Positions 29,801 to 40,420 of a stretch of DNA of 64,000 bases are shown piece after piece. The notes under the pieces were generated by a model, which worked only from the letters and a program-made list of their open reading frames with translations, was not told the DNA's origin and ran no database searches. The stretch lies in contig CAIIXF020000004.1 of assembly GCA_903813345.2 (NCBI GenBank), forward strand, positions 19,440,477 through 19,504,476, in the 5' to 3' direction. Position 1 is the stretch's first letter. Each line of letters begins with the position of its first letter. A program made the position numbers and the translations under genes. The DNA is from Owenia fusiformis (lineage: Eukaryota > Annelida > Polychaeta > Sabellida > Oweniidae).

Positions 29801-30616
29801 AGCTTCACTGACTACGCAGCTACACAGGGTCTGGATGTAAGCCTAGGAGCATGCATTCAGTTGCTACGCTAGCTACACTAGCTACGCGGCTTAAAAGGGT
29901 CTGGATGTAAGCCTAGGAGCATGCATTAAGTGGCTACGCTAGCTACACTGACTACGCTGCTATGGTGGTACACAGGGTCTGGATGTAAGCCTAGGAGCAT
30001 GCATTCAGTGGCTACGCTAGCTACACTTGCTATGCGGCTATAGAGGGTATAGAGGTAACCTTAAGCGAATGCATGCTGTGCCTACGCTAGCTACACTCGC
30101 TACGCGACTACAGAGGGTATAGAACCTTTGGAGGCAGCATATGGTGGCTACGCTAGCTACACTGGCTACGCCACTACAGAATGTATAGAGGTAACCTAAT
30201 GAGTATGCATGCGTTAGCGACGCTAGCTAAACTGGCTACGCGGCTACAGAAGTTCAGTGGCTAGCTACACTGACTACGCTGCTACACAGGGTCTGGTTGT
30301 AAGCCTAGGAGCATGCATTAAGTGGCTCAGCTACTACTTGGGTATAGAGGTAACCTAAGGAGCATGAATGCGGTGGCTACGCTAGCTTCAGACGCTTAAC
30401 GGCTACAGAGGTTCTGTAGGTAAGCCTAGGAGCAGGCATTCGGTTGCTACTCTAGCTACACCGACTACGATGCTACACAGGGTCTGGATGTTAGCTTATA
30501 AGCATGCATTCAGTGGCCACGCTAGCTTCACTGACTACGCAGCTACACAGGGTCTGGATGTAAGCCTAGGAGCATGCATTCAGTTGCTACGGTAGCTACT
30601 CTGACTACGCTGCTAC
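23802..30616. repeat. 70-bp satellite with 5.67-kb higher-order repeat, right part
   Basis: Continuation of the same satellite after the transposon. The anchor pair recurs at 27315, 6,794 bp after the previous one. Subtracting the 907-bp insertion with its duplicated target, and a 218-bp local duplication, returns about 5,670. The duplication repeats 23,865-24,082 at 24,083-24,300, three monomers (70+70+78 bp). The array ends where a second transposon copy abuts the assembly gap, so its true length is unknown. Confidence 0.95.
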
Positions 30617-31000
30617 TAGTGGTGTCAATTAACTGCTTGAGCATTAACCGGTTAACCGGGTGTTTTTACCGGTTAAAGTCGGTTAACCGGCGGGAAATTT
30701 GAACTGATAATTTCAAATGAAATCTTCATCTTCGATCTGGAAAGTTGAAAAACATTGGAAAAATGATATATCGGCGTTTATTTTTTACGTTCGTCAAGCT
30801 TTACTTTATTCTATTCATACACTATCTGACTACCGGTACCTCTTAATTATTTACCACGATGGTTTACCCTTGGAATCTCCACGAACGCACCATTACAACG
30901 AGAATTGCAGCTGATAAGTGTTTATTTTAATTTTAATTTTCTCACTACCAATGCAAGGCTTTGACCTTTGACATTTTGGCGACGTTGATAGATAACAATA
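30617..31000 (+). mobile_element. hAT-type element, second copy, inverted and cut by gap
   Basis: Begins TAGTGGTGTCAA directly after satellite sequence ending GCTGCTAC. It matches the reverse complement of the right portion of the 22,903-23,801 element closely over about 384 bp, up to the run of Ns. It is therefore in the opposite orientation to the first copy. The far end and its target duplication are hidden by the gap. The 65-residue open frame here is an element artefact. Confidence 0.85.
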
Positions 31001-31500
31001 NNNNNNNNNNNNNNNNNNNNNNNNNNNNNNNNNNNNNNNNNNNNNNNNNNNNNNNNNNNNNNNNNNNNNNNNNNNNNNNNNNNNNNNNNNNNNNNNNNNN
31101 NNNNNNNNNNNNNNNNNNNNNNNNNNNNNNNNNNNNNNNNNNNNNNNNNNNNNNNNNNNNNNNNNNNNNNNNNNNNNNNNNNNNNNNNNNNNNNNNNNNN
31201 NNNNNNNNNNNNNNNNNNNNNNNNNNNNNNNNNNNNNNNNNNNNNNNNNNNNNNNNNNNNNNNNNNNNNNNNNNNNNNNNNNNNNNNNNNNNNNNNNNNN
31301 NNNNNNNNNNNNNNNNNNNNNNNNNNNNNNNNNNNNNNNNNNNNNNNNNNNNNNNNNNNNNNNNNNNNNNNNNNNNNNNNNNNNNNNNNNNNNNNNNNNN
31401 NNNNNNNNNNNNNNNNNNNNNNNNNNNNNNNNNNNNNNNNNNNNNNNNNNNNNNNNNNNNNNNNNNNNNNNNNNNNNNNNNNNNNNNNNNNNNNNNNNNN
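31001..31500. other. Assembly gap of 500 N
   Basis: Exactly 500 undetermined bases, probably a default scaffold gap size. It joins the hAT copy in the 70-bp satellite to a different tandem array, so adjacency of the two sides rests only on scaffolding. A 191-residue open frame spanning it is spurious. Confidence 0.98.
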
Positions 31501-32509
31501 AAATTTTTCTTCCGAAAATTGAAATTAATGGTATAAAATGATGTTATAGTTCAAGTTGAACAGAGTCGTGATGTCTGGTGTCATCTCGGGATGACACGTC
31601 TACGGACGAGACACATTTAGGATGACACCCTCCTCGGATGAGTGTTACGAAAGAAATTTTTCTTCCGAAAATTGAAATTAATGGTATAAAATGATGTTAT
31701 AGTTCAAGTTGAACAGAGTCGTGATGTCTGGTGTCATCTCGGGATGACACGTCTCCGGACGAGACACATTTAGGATGACACCCTCCTCGGATGAGTGTTA
31801 CGAAAGAAATTTTTCTTCCGAAAATTGAAATTAATGGTATAAAATGATGTTATAGTTCAAGTTGAACAGAGTCGTGATGTCTGGTGTCATCTCGGGATGA
31901 CACGTCTACGGACGAGACACATTTAGGATGACACCCTCCTCGGATGAGTGTTACGAAAGAAATTTTTCTTCCGAAAATTGAAATTAATGGTATAAAATGA
32001 TGTTATAGTTCAAGTTGAACAGAGTCGTGATGTCTGGTGTCATCTCGGGATGACACGTCTCCGGACGAGACACATTTAGGATGACACCCTCCTCGGATGA
32101 GTGTTACGAAAGAAATTTTTCTTCCGAAAATTGAAATTAATGGTATAAAATGATGTTATAGTTCAAGTTGAACAGAGTCGTGATGTCTGGTGTCATCTCG
32201 GGATGACACGTCTACGGACGAGACACATTTAGGATGACACCCTCCTCGGATGAGTGTTACGAAAGAAATTTTTCTTCCGAAAATTGAAATTAATGGTATA
32301 AAATGATGTTATAGTTCAAGTTGAACAGAGTCGTGATGTCTGGTGTCATCTCGGGATGACACGTCTCCGGACGAGACACATTTAGGATGACACCCTCCTC
32401 GGATGAGTGTTACGAAAGAAATTTTTCTTCCGAAAATTGAAATTAATGGTATAAAATGATGTTATAGTTCAAGTTGAACAGAGTCGTGATGTCTGGTGTC
32501 ATCTCGGGA
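31501..32509. repeat. 153-bp tandem array with 306-bp dimeric alternation
   Basis: About 6.6 near-identical units of 153 bp, with starts at 31501, 31654, 31807 and so on. One position alternates strictly between units (CTACGG, then CTCCGG), so the homogenised unit is a 306-bp dimer. Each unit contains the inverted repeat GTGTCAT-CTCGGG-ATGACAC, plus a further GGATGACACC. The array stops inside this hairpin at 32509, where the 66-bp array starts. Its left end is hidden by the gap. Confidence 0.95.
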
Positions 32510-34143
32510 ATCAATACCCCATTGTCTATTACAGGAGTACATGGACTACACAAGTAATACCAATAGTGTAGCATAATCAATACCCCATTGTCTATTACAG
32601 GAGTACATGGACTACACAAGTAGTACCAATATTGTAGCATAATCAATACCCCATTGTCTATTACAGGAGTACATGGACTACACAAGTAATACTAATAGTG
32701 TAGCATAATCAATACCCCATTGTCTATTACAGGAGTACATGGACTACACAAGTAGTACCAATATTGTAGCATAATAAATACCCCATTGTCTATTACAGGA
32801 GTACATGGACTACACAATTAGTACCAATATTGTAGCATAATCAATACCCCATTGTCTATTACAGGAGTACATGGACTACACAAGTAATACCAATAGTGTA
32901 GCATAATCAATACCCCATTGTCTATTACAGGAGTACATGGACTACACAAGTAGTACCAATATTGTAGGATAATCAATACCCCATTGTCTATTACAGGAGT
33001 ACATGGACTACACAAGTAATACCAATAGTGTAGCATAATCAATACCCCATTGTCTATTACAGGAGTACATGGACTACACAAGTAGTACCAATATTGTAGG
33101 ATAATCAATACCCCATTGTCTATTACAGGAGTACATGGACTACACAAGTAATACCAATAGTGTAGCATAATCAATACCCCATTGTCTATTACAGGAGTAC
33201 ATGGACTACACAAGTAATACCAATAGTGTAGCATAATCAATACCCCATTGTCTATTACAGGAGTACATGGACTATACAGGTAATACCAATAGTGTAGCAT
33301 AATCATAAACCCATTGTCTATTACAGGAGTACATGGACTACACAAGTAGTACCAATATTGTAGGATAATCAATACCCCATTGTCTATTACAGGAGTACAT
33401 GGACTACACAAGTAATACCAATAGTGTAGCATAATCAATACCCCATTGTCTATTACAGGAGTCCATGGACTACACAAGTAATACCAATAGTGTAGCATAA
33501 TCAATACCCCATTGTCTATTACAGGAGTACATGGGCTATACAGGTAATACCAATAGTGTAGCATAATCAATACCCCATTGTCTATTACAGGAGTACATGG
33601 ACTACACAAGTAATACCAATAGTGTAGCATAATCAATACCCCATTGTCTATTACAGGAGTACATGGACTACACAAGTAATACCAATAGTGTAGCATAATC
33701 AATACCCCATTGTCTATTACAGGAGTACATGGACTACACAAGTAGTACCAATATTGTAGCATAATCAATACCCCATTGTCTATTACAGGAATACATGGAC
33801 TACACAAGTAGTACCAATATTGTAGCATAATCAATACCCCATTGTCTATTACAGGAGTACATGGACTACACAAGTAATACCAATAGTGTAGCATAATCAA
33901 TACCCCATTGTCTATTACAGGAGTACATGGACTACACAAGTAGTACCAATATTGTAGGATAATCAATACCCCATTGTCTATTACAGGAGTACATGGACTA
34001 CACAAGTTATACCAATAGTGTAGCATAATCAATACCCCATTGTCTATTACAGGAGTACATGGACTACACAAGTAATACCAATAGTGTAGCATAATCAATA
34101 CCCATTGTCTATTACAGGAGTACATGGACTATACAGGTAATAC
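32510..34143 (+). repeat. 66-bp tandem array carrying 3' splice site copies, left block
   Basis: About 25 units of 66 bp. Each holds a pyrimidine-rich tract ending TCTATTACAG, then GAGTACATGGACTACACAA, then GTAATACC or GTAGTACC. The tract and the following 19 bases match the acceptor and first bases of the real exon at 36,411. The array is thus an expansion of an intron/exon boundary. Two unit types differ at AATAGTG/AATATTG and interleave. The long minus-strand open frames exist only because 66 is a multiple of three. Confidence 0.93.
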
Positions 34144-34643
34144 CAGGGCTGTCAACTTGGGACCACCTAATATGAGTGACTTCAAAATGTTGGACACCTA
34201 AGTCCAAATCTGAACACTTTTGTCCAAATTTTGAACACCTTTGGCCAACTTTTAAACACCTTTGGCCAAAGTTTGAGCACATTTGCCAAACTTTGAACAC
34301 CTCAAATTTTTCGCGCACGCTACGCTCGCGATATCGTCAACGGGGGGGGGGGGGGGGGGGGGGGGTAGGTACGAAAAATTTCCAATGAACATGCGTGACA
34401 CATACGGGATTCGCGTGACAAATCCGAACAAATTGCGTTCGGTTTTTTCCGGCGTTCGTATTTTTACCGTATCGTAAACATATTTCGAAAAAATTTCTAC
34501 AGAAATATTTTTGCTTGACAATTACCAGGTAAAATGCGTATTTTGCGTGACATTATCTGTCACGCAAAAAAAACTGGCGTGACTTCAAATTCTTCAGCAA
34601 ATGCGTGACAAATACGCAAATTGCGGGACAGTTGACAGGCCTG
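34144..34643. mobile_element. Non-autonomous DNA element, CAGG-CTGTCAA termini, copy 1
   Basis: A 500-bp insertion in the 66-bp array. The ends are CAGGGCTGTCAAC and, reversed, CAGGCCTGTCAAC, flanked by the 6-bp duplication TAATAC (34138-34143 and 34644-34649). Left inner sequence has about four copies of a 25-bp motif built on GAACACCTTTGGCCAA. A homopolymer of about 24 G lies at 34342-34365. No transposase is seen. A second copy is at 61,737-62,160, also with a 6-bp duplication. The termini resemble hAT ends, but the duplication length is unusual for that superfamily, so the class is left open. Confidence 0.85.
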
Positions 34644-34649
34644 TAATAC

Positions 34650-36410
34650 CAATAGTGTAGCATAATCAATACCCCATTGTCTATTACAGGAGTACATGGA
34701 CTACACAAGTAGTACCAATATTGTAGGATAATCAATACCCCATTGTCTATTACAGGAGTACATGGACTACACAAGTAATACCAATAGTGTAGCATAATCA
34801 ATACCCCATTGTCTATTACAGGAGTACATGGACTACACAAGTAATACCAATAGTGTAGCATAATCAATACCCCATTGTCTATTACAGGAGTACATGGACT
34901 ACACAAGTAGTACCAATATTGTAGGATAATCAATACCCCATTGTCTATTACAGGAGTACATGGACTACACAAGTAATACCAATAGTGTAGCATAATCAAT
35001 ACCCCATTGTCTATTACAGGAGTACATGGACTACACAAGTAATACCAATAGTGTAGCATAATCAATACCCATTGTCTATTACAGGAGTACATGGACTATA
35101 CAGGTAATACCAATAGTGTAGCATAATCAATACCCCATTGTCTATTACAGGAGTACATGGACTACACAAGTAGTACCAATATTGTAGGATAATCAATACC
35201 CCATTGTCTATTACAGGAGTACATGGACTACACAAGTAATACCAATAGTGTAGCATAATCAATACCCCATTGTCTATTACAGGAGTACATGGACTACACA
35301 AGTAGTACCAATATTGTAGCATAATCAATACCCCATTGTCTATTACAGGAGTACATGGACTATACAGGTAATACCAATAGTGTAGCATAATCAATACCCC
35401 ATTGTCTATTACAGGAGTACATGGACTACATAAGTAATACCAATAGTGTAGCATAATCAATACCCCATTGTCTATTACAGGAGTACATGGACTATACAAG
35501 TAATACCAATAGTGTAGCATAATCAATACCCCATTGTCTATTACAGGAGTACATGGACTACACAAGTAGTACCAATATTGTAGCATAATCAATACCCCAT
35601 TGTCTATTACAGGAATACATGGACTACACAAGTAGTACCAATATTGTAGCATAATCAATACCCCATTGTCTATTACAGGAGTACATGGACTACACAAGTA
35701 ATACCAATAGTGTAGCATAATCAATACCCCATTGTCTATTACAGGAGTACATGGACTACACAAGTAGTACCAATATTGTAGCATAATCAATACCCCATTG
35801 TCTATTACAGGAATACATGGACTACACAAGTAGTACCAATATTGTAGCATAATCAATACCCCATTGTCTATTACAGGAGTACATGGACTACACAAGTAAT
35901 ACCAATAGTGTAGCATAATCAATACCCCATTGTCTATTACAGGAGTACATGGACTACACAAGTACATGTAGTACCAATATTGTAGGATAATCAATACCCC
36001 ATTGTCTATTACAGGAGTACATGGACTACACAAGTAATACCAATAGTGTAGCATAATCAATACCCCATTGTCTATTACAGGAGTACATGGACTACACAAG
36101 TAATACCAATAGTGTAGCATAATCAATACCCCATTGTCTATTACAGGAGTACATGGACTACACAAGTAATACCAATAGTGTAGCATAATCAATACCCCAT
36201 TATCTATTACAGGAGTACATGGACTATACAAGTAATACCAATAGTGTAGCATAATCAATACCCCATTGTCTATTACAGGAGTACATGGACTACACAAGTA
36301 GTACGAATAGTGTAGCATAATTAATACCCCATTGTCTATTACAGGAGTACATGGACTACACAAATAGTACCAATAGTGTAGCATAATTAATACCCCATTG
36401 TCTATTACAG
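34650..36410 (+). repeat. 66-bp tandem array carrying 3' splice site copies, right block
   Basis: About 26 more units of the same 66-bp repeat, continuing up to the functional acceptor. One unit near 35,960 has a short ACATGTAGT insertion. Units with ACTATACAG followed by GTAATACC are closest to the genuine exon start, and the last unit passes straight into the exon. It lies in the intron upstream of the 36,411 exon. Confidence 0.93.
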
Positions 36411-36516
36411 GAGTACATGGACTATACAGGTTATGCCAAGTTGTACCCAAGAGCAGCAGCCTACATTACCAGACCTTGTAACCTCTCTTTGTCATCAAGG
36501 AAAAATAATATAGATG
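36411..36516 (+). CDS. Internal exon of an unidentified plus-strand gene (exon a)
   Basis: A 106-nt exon with acceptor TCTATTACAG/GAG and donor GATG/GTAAGT. It is open in one frame and encodes a peptide beginning EYMDYTGYAKLYPRAAAYIT and ending SSRKNNID. It starts in phase 0 and carries one base to the next exon, which completes a glycine codon. I do not recognise the protein family. No signal peptide or membrane segment is visible in this stretch. The 66-bp array directly upstream repeats this exon's first 19 bases and its acceptor. Upstream exons lie outside the window or in the gap. Confidence 0.75.
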
Positions 36517-38669
36517 GTAAGTGACTTTTACTTCTCATCAAAACATGATATTTCTAATTCTGTATGTATATTTAGATAGGTACATTTTAAAAGTAAATCA
36601 AGGCCAGATCTCCTTGATGGGGTTCAAGTATAAAGGATTGGTCTAGATGACCACTGTACTACTACTACTGCCTGAGCATATTTGATTTATAATGAACTTG
36701 CAATGAAAAATGAGTTACCTACCACACATTACAAGTGACAATTTCCATAGCACTTGTTTTGTTTACATTGTTGTATTCGTCTTTATTTCAGGACTACTTA
36801 GTTTGGCGATTTTTGGGATGCAGGATGTCAGCTGTTGTTTCAGTGTTGAAAATGTTTTCAATGCAGAAAATTATATAAGATATTGAAAGTATTGAGTTAA
36901 AAATCCATTATTAGCCCACATGGGTGAGCTATTGTTATCACCCACTTGTCTGTCTGTCCATTCGTCCATCTGTCTGTCTGTCAACACATTGGTAGCAAAT
37001 TCAAAATCCTCCACGACAATTGGAACAATTTTACTTTTAAAATGTGTATATAAAGGTATAAAATGTGTATATATAAGGTTGTCAATTGTTCCATAAGTGG
37101 TGTCTTCTCAAAAGCTCACCTTGTTTTTATGGCGTCCATTTTTATTGCGATAACATCAGATTTTTTTCGGGTTTTAACTCAACAGGTTTTTGACCAATTT
37201 ACTTCAAATTGTACAGGTACCTTAATTTATACATTATCAATAATGCTTACAAGTTTTGTCAAAACAAGTCGCAAACATTCAAAATGGCAGCCACTTTTAT
37301 TGTGGAAAATTAAGTTTCAGCTCATTTTTGGTCATAACTCCACAAGTGTTCCCTCAATTTGCCTTGCCAAAACATGTTTTGTTTAGTGGGATCTACTACA
37401 CCATGGAGTTGCTGTTTTCTAGTTTCTATCAAAAAATTATGATCCAAAATGGGGAGGCAGGGGTTTCATTTACAGGCAGCAGGCACCGTCACTTTCTAGT
37501 GTAGGAATCAAGGTTTCCATTAATTTTGCCCGTTGTTTTTATGTCACCATCAAGAAGTGGTGACATATTGTTATGGTCACCATTTTTTGGGCGGCGGCCG
37601 ATGGTTGGCAATCGGTGGGTGGTGGGTGGCCGTCAGCGGGCAGCAATTGTCGTCTGTAACAAATTCTTATAATTTCCAATAACTTAACAAATACTGTTTA
37701 GACTGACTTCATTTTTTTCTAAATCATCTTCAAGTTTTCAGAAGTTCAAATCTGACTTTACATGTAAAATTTGACCTTCAATGACCTTTTCAAGGTCAAA
37801 AAAGGTAAAAAAGGTCAAAAAGGTATTTTGTCAACTTGCTTCAAATTGACCAAATATTTTTTTCAAAATCATCTACAAGTTATTAGAAGTTCTAATCTGA
37901 CTTTAAGATCTGATGTTTAATGACATTCTCAAGGTCAAAAAAGATTTGACCTTCAATGACCTTTTCAACTCTCAAATTGACCAATTTTTTTTCAAAACCA
38001 TCTACAAGTTCTCAGAAGTTCAAATCTGATTTTAGATTAGTGATTTCAGCTTCAATGACCTTCTCGGGGTCAAAAACTTGCTTCAAATTGACCATTTTTT
38101 CTTTAAAAATCATCTACAGAGTTCTCAGCCTTGTGCAACTCTGTGCAAGATTTGCCACTGGATTTGTTTGTGAAAAGTGTACTTGTCTTGACCGTGTATA
38201 ATAATGAGCTAGCGCTGCAGGGCCGTCGTTGATTGATCAGATTTACCAACATAAACATTGAGTCAGTTAAGCATGTGGCTTTCTCATTGGTACAAGGCAG
38301 TCATAATACAGAGTTCTCAGAAATTCAAATCTGACTTACGATTGAACTAATAATATTGTGAGCAACTAGGTTGTGACATTTTGTCATGTTAATGCCTTGT
38401 TATTTATTTAGCCTGTTGTGAGAAAATCTAGTGAAACCCCTGGGAGGGGTTATTTATTAAAATCTATTTTGTTTTTTAGGATTTGCTACATTGTGCCTTA
38501 GGTCAAAATCATTTCACTCATCTTTAGTTGGAATTATTATCTGGGCAATCTCAGAACTATAGCTTGTGTCCTTTTTGATGCATTATAAGTCTGCATAATT
38601 GTAGCCAAAAGCCTCATTTAATTTTTATTTAATGCTTTCTTTTTTATTAATAGTATGTTTATGTCTCAG
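36517..38669. other. Intron with dispersed and degenerate repeats
   Basis: Intron between exons a and b. Near 36,907-37,010 it has a GTCTGTCTGTC-rich stretch typical of dispersed repeats. A segment at 37,370-37,425 recurs near 39,185-39,235 (GTGGGATCTAC / ATGGGATTTGC, then CCATGGAGTTGCT). At 37,700-38,110 about four degenerate units of about 110-130 bp recur, with GACCTTCAATGACC and TCTCAGAAGTTCAAATCTGA motifs. No coding exon was recognised. Confidence 0.6.
38129..38306. mobile_element. 178-bp insert with 14-bp target duplication
   Basis: The 14-bp sequence TACAGAGTTCTCAG occurs at 38115-38128 and again at 38307-38320. It splits one of the degenerate units whose other copies read continuously. 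A 13-15 bp direct duplication is typical of target-primed reverse transcription, so this is probably a SINE-like or other retroposed insert. The 178-bp body has no poly(A) and no recognised RNA-gene boxes, so its source is unknown. Confidence 0.55.
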
Positions 38670-38734
38670 GGTACTTTCCAAGGATGCAAGCACTCAACCA
38701 AGTAGTAACACTGGCCCATCAGTTGAACTCTGAT
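38670..38734 (+). CDS. Internal exon of an unidentified plus-strand gene (exon b)
   Basis: A 65-nt exon with acceptor ATGTCTCAG/GG and donor TGAT/GTATGT. Two bases complete the codon left by exon a. The exon then reads YFPRMQALNQVV followed by TLAHQLNSD, and ends in phase 0. The match of phase to both neighbours is good support. Family not recognised. Confidence 0.72.
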
Positions 38735-38839
38735 GTATGTAATCTCTACAATCACAAATATGTAGCGTACCAGATAGCTTTACTTTATGTGAGTATAACT
38801 TTACTAAATGTGAGTTTAAACTTACTCTAGTCTTGCATC

Positions 38840-39240
38840 AAGATCAGCTTTACTAGAGATAATGGAGGTCTGCTCAAGAAGATATTCATCAAAAGGGCCA
38901 CCAACTGTGTTAAAAATGTAATTGTTGATAACTCAAATACCAGTTGACAGATATTGCTCAAATTTAATATGCTGCTACCTACATGTAGGGACAAAGGAGC
39001 CCTGCTCAGGAAGAAATTTTCAAGATGCCAGCTGAATTTCAAAATTGCCACCATTTTTCGGAAAAAAAACATGATCTTTGATATACTCAAATACCAGTGC
39101 ATGGATTTGGTTTCAATTTTATATGCTGATATGCTCTAGCTGTTTAGGAAGAAATTTTAAAGATGGCCACTAATTATTAAAATATGTTTTGTTCAATGGG
39201 ATTTGCTTCTCCATGGAGTTGCTCCATGCTGTTTTTCTAG
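38840..39240. repeat. Degenerate tandem and dispersed repeat in intron b
   Basis: Roughly three diverged units of about 130 bp share AAGAAATTTT(C/A)AAGATG and AACTCAAATACCAGT motifs. The tail (39,185-39,235) matches the repeat at 37,370-37,425 in the previous intron. The open frames here are not conserved between units and look non-coding. Confidence 0.5.
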
Positions 39241-39433
39241 TGTAACTATATCTTTACTTTGTGAGAGTAATGGCCATTTTGAATTTCAGTCCTAAAATAT
39301 TGTTTAGTCTTACCTTGTTCTTGCTGTAATGTTGTTAAACATGAATTGTAGAGAAGTCAATGAATCAATTGTATTCACTAGATCATAGATCAACTTTATG
39401 TTGTTTTAATCTTTTCAACTATTATATTTTCAG

Positions 39434-39582
39434 CAATCTATGAATGCTTTGGGAAGTAGTATACCATCCCTTCTGGAGTTCAAATCAGATATAGAACGTA
39501 ATTTTAAGTTCATCAAAGAAGAACTCAACTCTTTAATAGATGAAGATCTCACACCACAATTATCACAAGATAGGTCTCAATG
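39434..39582 (+). CDS. Internal exon of an unidentified plus-strand gene (exon c)
   Basis: A 149-nt exon with acceptor TATATTTTCAG/CAA and donor AATG/GTAGGT. It starts in phase 0, in agreement with exon b, and gives QSMNALGSSIPSLLEFKSDI followed by ERNFKFIKEELNSLIDEDLT. The second stretch looks like a charged amphipathic helix. It carries two bases forward. The proposed terminal exon at 42,486 needs one, so at least one exon between them is probably missed. Confidence 0.72.
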
Positions 39583-40420
39583 GTAGGTGTTCCACAATTA
39601 CCAAGGTGTTAGTAGGACACTTTTAGTTTCTCCCTCAGGTGTCTAATTCTGGTCAAATACTTTAGCTGAACAGCCGACATAGATAAGAATCCCCTAAACC
39701 TCAATAAAGCTCAATAATAAATAGATTTATTGCATCAATTTTCATTTAACCTTTTTGAGATTTATAAATGAACTATTTAAAATATGTTCAGTGAAATAAA
39801 TTATTATCTGTTCAATCAAAGAAAAGATATTTCAATTTTTATGATTTTATAACAATGGCTCTATTGGGAAACTACCCAACCTAGAAATCTTGTATCCAAA
39901 GAAAATCACAATTCAGGTTGATCAACAATTTTTAAATCTTCATTTCTAGATACAACTTTGTACATGTACAGGGTGTCCAAAAAACAGGACCGTAAGAAAG
40001 TTGAATAATTCGGTCAATTTTCGCTTGAAATTTAAGAATTATTTAATCCATTCAATGAGAATTTTGTTGTGAAAGTTTCATGATAATCTGTTGATTGTGT
40101 CAAAAACTACAGTACCTTACAAAACATGCTCAAAATGGGCACTTCTTCTCTCTATGCGCAAATGAATCCTGCCAAGTCTAACAATAAAGCTAGGAATCTA
40201 ATATTACAAATACCTGACAATCATGTTACCACCTCATGTTGTATAAAATAAATTTGGCAATGGAGCTATACTTTTTGAATTATTGAAGCACAAAGAGAGC
40301 AGCCTGTTCATTTTCACTCAAAATGTAGTCACAAATGCTGTTTTGTGCACCACTGGGCTTAGGGGCAGCTCATTCTGATAGACTTAGTAAATTATGAAAC
40401 AGCCTAAGTTACACACTATT
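39583..40420. other. Intron sequence, no gene recognised
   Basis: AT-rich intron. At 39,968 there is an ACAGGGTGTCC-type start, like the short motif at 45,196, probably the edge of an old dispersed element. No confident exon is seen, although phase reasoning predicts one somewhere between 39,583 and 42,485. Confidence 0.5.

Noticed and set aside
1-30616. CRISPR-like array of regular repeats
   Set aside because: Units are contiguous tandem monomers without unique spacers, and the genome is animal.
30961-31536. 191-residue open frame
   Set aside because: It consists almost wholly of the 500-N assembly gap.
34112-34521. Small proteins within MITE copy 1, with relatives at 61,702-62,125
   Set aside because: They fall inside a non-coding element. 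The Phe/Cys-rich repeats come from its 25-bp tandem motif and the poly(G) run gives the poly-Gly or poly-Pro.
32818-36450. Minus-strand proteins of 435 and 462 residues with a 22-residue repeat
   Set aside because: The 66-bp period keeps any stop-free frame open indefinitely. The plus-strand explanation (splice site copies leading into a real exon) accounts for the sequence.
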